In this document: positions 22,243-29,054 of the stretch, in pieces | Position numbering within the stretch: the stretch's first letter is position 1 | How the letters are laid out: every line of letters begins with the position of its first letter | Source of the DNA: Saccoglossus kowalevskii | Taxonomy: Eukaryota > Hemichordata > Enteropneusta > Harrimaniidae | Direction of reading: 5' to 3' | NCBI RefSeq assembly: GCF_000003605.2 | Contig: NW_003130859.1 | Coordinates: 132,111 to 161,164 of the forward strand | DNA: 29,054 bases | The notes under the pieces: generated by a model | Databases searched by the model: none | What the model was told of the DNA's origin: nothing | What the model saw: only the letters and a program-made list of their open reading frames with translations | Made by a program: the position numbers and the translations under genes

Positions 22243-22515
22243 TTTACATCTTGGAGGAAACATTTCTAGTATTTCGACAATCTGATACAATGGCGTTTGC
22301 CATAGAAATTTGTGATACAGTTGAAAATCTTCCTGTGGAAGAATAGACAGACTTGCCAGTAGTTGAAAATGAACTAGCCATTTTTCAGGAGTCTCTTTGT
22401 ATATGTGGTGGCAAAGAAACAAACACATTACGATGACGACAACGATTGCACAGTGGAATGGTTTCTTTACGAGTGTACAGGTTTAACAGCGAAAACTATA
22501 CCACCGCACCAATAA
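22186..22515 (+). pseudogene. PHD-finger family gene, copy C (best-preserved exon)
   Basis: After the acceptor TATTTTGCAG (ending 22185) the frame reads APDHQDILTECKAMINDQVY, ILEETFLVFRQSDTMAFAIE, ICDTVENLPVEE, a stop at 22344 (Leu in copy B), then TDLPVVENELAIFQESLCIC, GGKETNTLR. One frameshift later come DDNDCTVEWFLYECTGLTAK and TIPPHQ, ending at 22513. The end is a PHD finger (CxC, C, W-F, C-x-G-L; the usual His is Leu). The region before it has no motif that I recognise. The minus-strand frame at 22126-22428 is open for 100 codons but is only its shadow, as shown by the plus-strand similarity among copies. The stop and the frameshift argue against function. Confidence 0.7.
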
Positions 22516-22830
22516 TCGTGAAGATTCTATAAAATATTAAATGTTTTTTGCGGAATTCCGTGCATCGTATCATATAAATAAAGTGCTTTGAAAGCTGACT
22601 GATCAAAAAGCGAAAAATATAGTTCATCTTCAACTACAAACGGGATTAAATGTCCAACTATTTAGTTTCCGGTGTGTAATATGAATAGTGCGCATGAGTA
22701 ACGACCTTACTTATGATCTGCGCAATTGATTTCATTGGGAAAATGTTTCTGTGTATTATTTTTTTAAGCAGGAAATGGATATTACGGTGGCATTGAGAGT
22801 GCTGATAGACAGAGTACGTTTGCAAAAAAA
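22516..22830 (+). pseudogene. 3' part of PHD copy C with next exon
   Basis: 22516-22755 is the intron-like segment shared with 8557-8880. An acceptor TTTTTTTAAGCAG (ending about 22772) is followed by EMDITVALRVLIDRVRLQ, matching the EMEI(T/I)VA exon starts of copies A and B. It then runs into a poly-A-rich tract at 22824-22845. Confidence 0.55.
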
Positions 22831-22845
22831 AAGTAAAAAAAAATG

Positions 22846-23149
22846 ACTAGATAACTAGAACTAATATTATCAGCCATGCAAAATAATTAAAATAAAATAG
22901 TTTTTGGCAATTCCTGTACCTCTGCTATCGAAATAAGTATTTGTTTCTTCCTCAAAAGTATAAATATGTATTTCGGAATGAAAGAGTGATTAAATAATAT
23001 GATGTAATTTGAAATGCAGTCCCTTCACTTGCCAAACTAACTAAGTGTGTTTTTTTGTTATTAAAAATCTTATTTGTGAAGGGCCATGGGCTATGAAATG
23101 TTGTTTTTTTTTAAAAAAAAAGCCTGTGGTACGGATCATGAGAGTTTAA
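22846..23149. other. AT-rich spacer
   Basis: Nothing recognisable apart from A- and T-runs, including a T-run/A-run fold-back at about 23104-23121. Confidence 0.5.
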
Positions 23150-23330
23150 AATAGTTTTCGATCGAAAATCCTCTGGTATAATGCCAGAAGTGGGTAAAAA
23201 GGTTTTCGATCAAAAACCTTCTGGTATAGGGCATTAGAGGACGAAAAGTTTTTCGATCGAAAAAACCCTCTGGTATAGGCATTAGAGGATGAAATGGTTT
23301 CCAATTGAAAACCCTCTGCTATTATGCACC
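23150..23330. repeat. 47-48-bp minisatellite, four units, each with a palindrome
   Basis: TTTTCGATCGAAAA-type palindromes occur at 23155, 23203, 23250 and 23298, that is every 48, 47 and 48 bases. Each is followed by CCTCTGGTATA(gg) and GCATTAGAGGA(C/T)GAAA-like text. Units 1 and 3 keep the perfect palindrome; unit 2 has GATCAAAAA and unit 4 has CCAATTGAAAA. A minus-strand ORF (23146-23367) simply translates the repeat, giving a periodic YQ(K/R)(V/I)FDRK peptide, and is not called as a gene. Confidence 0.9.
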
Positions 23331-24100
23331 TGAGATGGTCTGGCCACAAATCATGAAATATTGGCATACTAAAGCCAGCCTGAATTGTAGGTTGTAATGT
23401 TTAATAACCCAAATCAAACATGCTTTTCATTGTTGCAATCACTCAAGGCCGTTTCGATTTTAATACAGTCAGTACTCCTAAATTCAATTTTAAGATTCTG
23501 TTGGACAAGATTTCTCCTGAACTGCACAAAATCCAATGGCCGTATGTTGCTTCCATGGGTCATTGAAAGGATTCCTACATATCATGCAAGATAACTTAGT
23601 CTTTATTAAAAAGGCATATCTTAAAATGTAATTAAACATGTCTTTGTAATTGTTCACTAAATGATGCTGGATGCACATACACATTTAACCATTAAATCAA
23701 AACATAACATATTAATTACAATCTTACTGACTAAAGAGAACAACGAAGCCATCATAATTACATAAAAAAATTAAAATTCATGTTCCACGAATAATACTAC
23801 ATGTACTACAACTTGTATAGTAATACGATGTGAATTGTATAAAGGCTCCAAAGTAATAGCACAGTAATAATATGCATATTTGAAAAGAAAAGTTCTTATT
23901 GAACTACTGCACTTATCTAGCTGACTAAAATAAGAACAAACTTTTCCCCCTTGTATACCTTGACCTTCATTGACTCTATGAAAAGGTAAAAAATGACAGA
24001 TGTAGTGTGAAACCGTTTAGTTGATCAACTCATAAAAGTGTACTATTGTTGTTGCTGTTGTAATTCAGCGTATTTTTTGTAGTGTCTGTTTTTCTTGTTG
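23331..24100. other. Non-coding stretch, 3' flank of the DUF7869-like gene
   Basis: No gene visible. On the minus strand this is the region beyond the stop at 24101. I could not place a convincing polyadenylation signal. Confidence 0.45.
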
Positions 24101-24382
24101 TTAGTTCAAAGTCCCATAGAATTGCACTTTCCAGTTCTTGTAGATCTTCCCATGAGACTTGTTTTCTTCCTTCTGTGATGTAAGATGAATTCCATGCTGT
24201 GTTCTATTTTCCCTGGTACCAGTGGATAGTGAAGGTACTACGATCACTACTTTACCAAATTGTAGAAGAAGGTCTGTTGACTCTGGACAATACACTGCAA
24301 CAAAGCTACCCTCTTTCAGTGAAGAATAGTTGGCCATTATCTCAACTGAATGTCTTCTTCGACCTTGTCTACCAATGATTAT
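24101..24382 (-). other. Terminal exon f of the DUF7869-like gene
   Basis: The acceptor CTATTTTTACAG precedes 24382. Encoded: IIIGRQGRRRHSVEIMANYS, SLKEGSFVAVYCPESTDLLL, QFGKVVIVVPSLSTGTRENR, ..., YKNWKVQFYGTLN, stop at 24101. The GSFVAVY...FGKV...W.VQFYGTL pattern looks like the small beta-barrel tail commonly seen at the C-terminus of these proteins (inference). Exon e joins in phase 0. Confidence 0.65.
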
Positions 24383-24581
24383 CTGTAAAAATAGAAATAT
24401 ACAACACCATTCAATGATAATATTATGATAATGCAATATTGCATCAATTTTAAAACAAATCAATGCATAGTTCAGGACAGGAATACAAACTCAGTGAATA
24501 ATAAAGCATTTTACAGTATGACAATATTCTCAAGTAATATTCCAAAGCAACTCTATTGATGAGATGAAGAATAATACATAC

Positions 24582-24709
24582 ATGAGTATCATCTTCGTTG
24601 TGATGTTTTTGTATTGTAGAAGTAAGCTTTATTGTCTCTTCTTCAATATCAACAGTTTCTTTGTTTTCATTTTCCATCAATGCTTTTAATGGCCATGTGA
24701 TTGGTGATG
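24582..24709 (-). other. Exon e of the DUF7869-like gene
   Basis: The acceptor AGGTGCCAG precedes 24709 and the donor ACTCAT|GTATGT follows 24582. Encoded: SPITWPLKALMENENKETVD, IEEETIKLTSTIQKHHNEDD, TH. A hydrophilic acidic linker with no domain. An alternative acceptor (TTTAATAG, nine bases upstream) would break the frame with exon d. Confidence 0.6.
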
Positions 24710-24843
24710 CTGGCACCTATTAAAGATAAATGAACATACATGAATGAAATACTAAAGAAGCAAAAACAAGTTTGGTAAATGAATGAATATATGAATGAAG
24801 ACACTCCTAGTTATTGTATTTGCAGTTACGGGTAGTATACTAC

Positions 24844-24881
24844 CATCATGGTCATGGAATAAATCCATATTGGGACATATT
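24844..24881 (-). other. Exon d (38 bp, predicted) of the DUF7869-like gene
   Basis: A short exon between TTTAATTTCAG and a GATG|GTAGTA donor. It joins in frame to give R-ICPNMDLFHDHD-A. It is supported mainly by phase agreement on both sides (2 in, 1 out) and by its acceptor and donor; it could be chance. Confidence 0.4.
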
Positions 24882-24968
24882 CTGAAATTAAAAAAAACAC
24901 TGTTATTATTTTATTAAAAAAAAATCATTATCTCATTCTACTCAGCCTGAGTGTGGCCAAATAATTAC

Positions 24969-25108
24969 TATTTGATTTTTTTTTTCATTACCGAAAAATT
25001 TGATTTTAAAGTTGAGGTAACTTTTCACCAGGTACACCTATTTGAATTTTTTTTTCATTACTGAGATATTTGACTTCAAAGTTGGGGTAACGTTTCACTA
25101 GGAACAGC
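24969..25108. repeat. 70-bp tandem duplication
   Basis: Two adjacent units start at TATTTGA followed by a T-run and CATTAC (24969-25038, 25039-25108) and share TTTGA.TT.AAAGTTG.GGTAAC.TTTCAC and AGG(T/A)ACA. The duplication lies in the intron between exons c and d of the DUF7869-like gene. Confidence 0.85.
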
Positions 25109-25223
25109 TTTTTAGCTCTTCTGTGTTTTTTTGGCAGGCAGATCATATCATAACACTGCCATGGCAACAGCCAAAAAACTGATTTTTGAATACTATTGCC
25201 CAAATATTTATCTCCTACCCCAG

Positions 25224-25563
25224 TCTTGTAGAGTTCAAATGATCATGCTTTTTGTTTTGGCTAAGTTGCCAACCATCAGAGATCTTTGGACCCGACATTG
25301 TTACACTGTATCAACGCAATCCCAATGAAGCTTAGAATGAACTGTAAATGCTGCGTTCAATCAAAGAATCTAGTCGGAAATAATAATTATAACAGCAGAA
25401 TACTAATAAAGTGAAGTGACTTCTGAAGACTGATTTTTTTGGTGAACTTCGTATACCAATGATAGCTTCTTGTTCATGTCCTACCATGACAACATCTGAA
25501 AACATGTTGTTTGTTTTTTGAGCAGAGCGGACTGCCAACCAGCCTTTCGGTTTGTTGTACTGG
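25224..25563. repeat. Interspersed repeat copy 2 (uninterrupted)
   Basis: Same orientation and order as 2378-2474 plus 2921-3207, about 340 bases, without the MITE-like insertion. It lies inside the c-d intron of the DUF7869-like gene. No coding function is assigned. Confidence 0.75.
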
Positions 25564-25769
25564 ATGTTATGATGTGAGGAATCTGAATGTGTACAGCAAA
25601 TTACGAACACACTTCAGAATCAATCATGTTAATGCAAACATGGACCTTTTAATCCAATATACAAGTGGACACTGATAGTAACAAAGAATGAAAAGGCATT
25701 TCATAATGGGATTCGTGGATTTATGCTCAAAGTGAATAAACATAAAACAGATACACAAGACAGATATAC

Positions 25770-25939
25770 CTTCTCATAATCTTTAACATTTTGAAAAAAA
25801 AAATGCACCATTCTTGAGTAGCTGATTTAGTCATTCTGTGTTTGTAGTGTTCAGGAACATGCCTTTGAACAGCAGGAATGTCTACTTTCTCCAGTGATGG
25901 CACAATCCAATTAGGAATGTCGTTATTGTCAGGAGTTGA
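25770..25939 (-). other. Exon c of the DUF7869-like gene
   Basis: The acceptor TTTTTGCAG precedes 25939 and the donor GAGAAG|GTATAT follows 25770. Encoded: STPDNNDIPNWIVPSLEKVD, IPAVQRHVPEHYKHRMTKSA, TQEWCIFFFKMLKIMR. The DIPxWIVP segment resembles the stretch that follows the core in relatives (inference from memory of the family). Phase 0 in, phase 2 out. Confidence 0.7.
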
Positions 25940-26146
25940 CTGCAAAAACAATACAAGAAATAAAATTCAATTATGAATGAATGATGAATTGAAAAATCAA
26001 ATACAAAACTTCACATGATACAGGTCAAGCTATGATTCTAAATGGCACTATATCACCTGTGTCTAGTGTCATGCGTTATTTTTCTGAGTGATTTCTCGAT
26101 GATCATCACAGTTATCACCACTTTTGTCAATATCAAATTAATCCAC

Positions 26147-26364
26147 ATATCCAGCATGTGGTTTCCATGCATGTGTTATCCACTTCCTATATTGCATTCG
26201 AACCTGGCCATCCACTTTTCTAAATTTGAAATGATGAGACTTTGAATGGCCTCCAAATGTTCCTGAAATATGTGATATCAACCACTCATTGATATTGAAG
26301 ACAGATGTCAGCTGTTTTGTTTTTATCTGAGGTGTGTAGCTATCTGTGACTGCATGCAGAAGGT
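26147..26364 (-). other. Exon b of the DUF7869-like gene
   Basis: The acceptor TTTTTTTGCAG precedes 26364. Encoded: LLHAVTDSYTPQIKTKQLTS, VFNINEWLISHISGTFGGHS, KSHHFKFRKVDGQVRMQYRK, WITHAWKPHAGY. The YTP, W-L, H-x-F-K-F and W-x-P pattern is typical of the part of the family that follows the core. The donor GATAT|GTGGAT is weak; an in-frame stop follows six bases later, so splicing here (or an end at 26132) is an inference from the phase match with exon c. Confidence 0.7.
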
Positions 26365-26644
26365 CTGCAAAAAAAGCAGAAACTATTGTGTCAAAAATAA
26401 TGTTTAGTTATAGCAGATGATATTGAAAGTTTAAACAATATTTAATGTTCTCGAAGTTTACAGATATTTTTCTTCCCAAATAGCATTGTTAGCCATCTTG
26501 TTTTAAATGTTTACCAAGACAAAAGAACTAAGAGAGTTTTCTAATCGTTCTTCTAGTAACCGTGCTTAAACCTATAAAATGTACCACAACTGCTTTACAT
26601 ACTAGAATTAGTCACTGCAAATTTTGCAGGAATAAGTATTGTAC

Positions 26645-26806
26645 ATGTGCGTCAAAAGTTGTAGATTACATGAATCTTTGCCTTTCACAACTAAATTGGG
26701 TACATTGGTCTTGTTCTGATCCATCCCATCAATGATCAGTGTAGTTATTGCTTTTGGATCTTGTCTTGCATACTCTCTTGCTGAATGGTAACCTGCCCTT
26801 TCAAGT
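26645..26806 (-). other. Exon a of the DUF7869-like gene (IIDGMDQ block)
   Basis: The acceptor ATGTTTTTCAG precedes 26806 and the donor CACAT|GTACAA follows 26645. The exon begins with one base of a split codon and ends with two. Encoded: LERAGYHSAREYARQDPKAI, TTLIIDGMDQNKTNVPNLVV, KGKDSCNLQLLTH plus a split Ile/Met codon. It has no internal stop and keeps the conserved D-G-M-D-Q and K-T of the family. Confidence 0.75.
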
Positions 26807-27500
26807 CTGAAAAACATTTTACACAAAGAATTTATATATTCGGTGTTATACTTTGGCTCTGTGTAAATGAAAGGAAATATGGCCAGCAAAGTATGACTGT
26901 GTGAAGGAATTTATTTATCTGTTATTAGCCGTCTTGCAACAGTCATTGCATACAAGTAAATTTCTTGGCGGCCCAGGGATTTATAAGTTTAAGATGTTAC
27001 ACAAGTCATTACTGGATGTAAACAGGTTACATGTAAAGTATAAATTTTAGACCTTTTAGTACATGTTATGAGGTCTAGATTTGCAACAATACTGCAGTGT
27101 TGTTTGCCTGTCATAAAACACTAAGTTTAATAAATATTAACCACAAGGTTACCAATGGGATGTCTGTTGAAATGCAAATGTTGTTATATATTATCAACTG
27201 GCCTTTAATTAAGGGACATTTAATATCCCATAACATGACACACATCAACCATGCAGCTGTACAAATATCACGATCACAAATTATTACTATGCATCTTACA
27301 CACACGCACTGCCTCCACTAGCAAGCATTTACAATCATGAATACATGTACATGAGTTGCGATTTGATACATCATACAATTACCTGTTAATACAAGTAAAA
27401 TGCGATAAATATTTCATGCCATATTCAGTTTACCTCTCAAAAATGGATAGTTACTAGTTTTTTTGAAAAACCATGTCGTTTATTCACTGAAATCAATTCC
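26807..27500. other. Non-coding stretch upstream of the DUF7869-like gene
   Basis: On the minus strand this should hold earlier exons of the gene, but I find none with convincing splice borders. Open frames on both strands at 27097-27321 overlap each other and look like chance. A weak fold-back around CCTTTAATTAAGG lies at 27202-27214. Confidence 0.4.
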
Positions 27501-27527
27501 AACAGATCGTACTTCGACATCGATTAT

Positions 27528-27765
27528 TCACTTCCGCATTGCGTTACCAGAAAGTCTTCGGGAATTTCCGAAGAATTGCGTCAGTGCAACACAGCATTCT
27601 GATTAGTTAATAACCAACTTGACCCATTAGATCAAAGGACGCTGCTGTAGGTCAAATCTGCAATTGCATCATGGCGGAAAGTGATTTTCGTCGAGAGTTT
27701 GCGTACGATCCAACAACTTCGTCAGTGGAAATAATATGTCAATTTTGACTTCGACTGTGTTCCAA
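27528..27765 (+). promoter_or_regulatory. Candidate promoter and first exon (plus strand)
   Basis: Local GC and CpG content rise. ACTTCCGCATTGCG near 27530 has an ETS-type core, and GCATCATGGCGGAAAG (27666-27681) combines a start codon in good context with YY1/ETS-like sequence. The ATG at 27671 opens MAESDFRREFAYDPTTSSVE, IICQF before a stop at 27746. One frame over, DFDCVPTDSNVFNSVNYG runs to a strong donor (GGTG|GTACGT near 27803). A short coding first exon with a frameshift, or a splice near 27722 (TTC|GTCAGT), is possible but unproven. Confidence 0.25.
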
Positions 27766-27971
27766 CAGACTCAAATGTTTTTAATTCCGTAAATTATGGT
27801 GGTACGTAATTAATAATGTAATAAAATGTGCGTATTTTTTGTGATCATTTCTGTTTCTTCATTGTGAAAATCAATGATGACGAAAATAATTTAGGAATTT
27901 GAATTTCCCTCAAAGACGTAATCTGTCACTTGATGGATCAAAATTGTCATTTTCACTCTTTTTCGAGAGGG

Positions 27972-28049
27972 GTGCTCGGGTAAGCGCCGATCACTACAAA
28001 ATCGTGATTTTATGAATTGAGGCCCCTGGGCGCTAACGCGGTCGAGTAC
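27972..28049. repeat. GC-rich imperfect fold-back
   Basis: GTGCTCGGGTAAGCGCC (27972-27988) pairs imperfectly with GGCGCTAACGCGGTCGAGTAC (28029-28049). Inside, ATCAC and GTGAT form a further short stem. The whole ~80-base block is far more GC-rich than its surroundings. It could be a small MITE, a structured RNA or a chance island. Confidence 0.5.
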
Positions 28050-29054
28050 GTGACCAATGCCACCAGAATGTTAAAACTTAATCTACTCCCACAGAAAAAA
28101 ATAATATTTTATTGAATTACCGAAAGTTGTATGCATCAATTGTTATCTGTTTTCTGATCGACTTTCTACTCAACCTTAGTAAACTATAATACTATAAACA
28201 TGATATTAGTTCTGTCGGTCGACTGTGTGAATATAAATGTCAATTCTTTTGTCTCTTTTAGTAAAAATTGCTAGTTTTTACTTATATACAGATAACAAAA
28301 GTAGTTTATTTACTGTTATGTAACAGTGATTGATAACAGTTTATTCACAACAAATTTTTACTTTTTATTCTCTGCCCTCAATCCAATCAAAGACAATCTT
28401 TGATCCAGCTAGACGTTCAAGAAAATCTTGACATACTTGTTAATGTGTATGTGATAATAATAAATTTTAAATACAATCAGTACTATTATCTTTATAGTTG
28501 ACAATTGCTGAAAATGCCTTCTACTAGTGTCCATAACAGCTGTCTAATTTAGTATCTGCTGAGTGTTAAAGAATGTTTAATAATTCAAGCCACACAAAAG
28601 AATCAGTGAATGTTTTGTCACAAATTGACATATATTTATGCTCAAAGACGGGTTTTTCAACAATAATGTCTGCCAAAGTCTAAAAACCTTGATTCTTTTT
28701 TATGATAGATTACTCTAAAATTCATGACACGGATAATGCAAAATAAATACATGTATGCATATTTTCTTAGAATGCAAAATGCAAAATTTAAGGATGAATT
28801 TCATGACTAAACTAGCTTTTTAAACTATTATAAATACTAGTAGTAAAACGTGCCTTTTGTTTATGTTTGTGCTTTTTTTGAAATCGTCGTGCACATAACA
28901 CCTTGCACGTACACAGGCCTAATATTAGTGAAATTTAGTGGAGGACTGATTTGTTTGCCCAAAGTCTAACAGTGAAGCTGGTTTGTTTGTATTATGAGCA
29001 TCTGCTTAAAATTGAGAAATTAATTCGATGATAAAAGATTTTCATATTTTTGAA
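28050..29054. other. AT-rich non-coding stretch to the window end
   Basis: No gene recognised. A hairpin with ACTGTTAT and ATAACAGT arms lies at about 28311-28339. Confidence 0.5.

Larger units (their letters stand above)
24101..26806 (-). pseudogene. DUF7869-like multi-exon gene, 5'-partial and probably lacking a core exon
   Basis: Six minus-strand exons are visible: 26645-26806, 26147-26364, 25770-25939, 24844-24881, 24582-24709 and 24101-24382. The last five join in frame through GT..AG borders. The first encodes LERAGYHSAREYARQ, then AITTLIIDGMDQNKTNVPN and LLTHM/I, the signature IIDGMDQxKTxxP block of the DUF7869 family (an RNase H-like, transposon-related domain of unknown activity). 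The second encodes ...SHHFKFRKVDGQ, VRMQYRKWITHAWKP, the family's usual post-core segment. Exon 1 ends in phase 2 while exon 2 needs phase 1. The ~280-base gap has no sequence for the expected QLDN..ENKN..GHTHEDID core. Exons upstream of the first were not found. The gene may be degenerate, or the assembly may be collapsed here. Confidence 0.7.

Noticed and set aside
22126-22428. 100-codon minus-strand open frame (KWLVHFQLLASLSILPQEDF-type)
   Set aside because: Copies A, B and C conserve the plus-strand reading (DTVEN..ENELAIF..CxC PHD), so the minus frame is an antisense shadow of that exon.
23150-23330. CRISPR-like array
   Set aside because: Repeats and spacers are not distinct; the whole 47-48-base unit repeats with divergence, and the context is eukaryotic.
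23146-23367. Periodic minus-strand protein (FDRK repeats)
   Set aside because: The periodicity comes from the 47-48-base minisatellite; there is no start context, signal or splice support.
27097-27321. Overlapping open frames on both strands
   Set aside because: Both strands are open by chance over a low-stop stretch, and neither shows a motif or splice borders.

Overview
This window looks like nuclear DNA of a metazoan, most likely a marine invertebrate (a deuterostome such as a hemichordate, amphioxus or echinoderm, or a cnidarian; I cannot decide which). It is AT-rich, with no operons or long ORFs and no rRNA or tRNA genes that I could see. Coding signal comes as short exons with GT..AG borders. 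Most recognisable protein segments belong to transposable-element families typical of such genomes.

Layout. 1-2377: no gene recognised. 2378-3207: an old interspersed repeat split by a ~420-bp MITE-like element; a second, uninterrupted copy lies at 25224-25563. 5700-7353: remnant of an L1-like LINE with ORF1 and AP-endonuclease segments but no reverse transcriptase. 7440-7740: a decayed Ulp1-like cysteine protease C-terminus followed by a PHD-like finger. 8426-9500 (+), 12110-12723 (-) and 22186-22830 (+): three broken copies of one PHD-finger gene family with shared exon borders. 10691-10889: a small tandem repeat.

15022-22242: a very large imperfect palindrome with two ~3-kb arms around a ~1-kb core. 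The core is made of degenerate ~40-bp tandem repeats. The arms are studded with repeated modules carrying CATGTGAC-type and CAAGATGGCGGC-type motifs. The outer end of the palindrome falls inside an exon of the PHD-finger family, and the right arm runs without a break into the rest of that gene.

23150-23330: a 47-48-bp minisatellite in which every unit carries a TTTTCGATCGAAAA-like palindrome.

24101-26806 (-): the best-supported gene, a multi-exon DUF7869-like protein. Five consecutive exons join in frame. The exon that should carry the central acidic/His-rich core of the domain is absent between the first and second visible exons, whose splice phases do not fit, so the locus looks like a pseudogene, a deletion allele or an assembly error. 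Beyond 26807 I see no firm gene, only a candidate promoter/first exon near 27530-27760 and a GC-rich fold-back at 27972-28049.

The coding pieces are independent mobile-element or mobile-element-related fragments that have accumulated by nested insertion and inverted duplication. They do not form one pathway.
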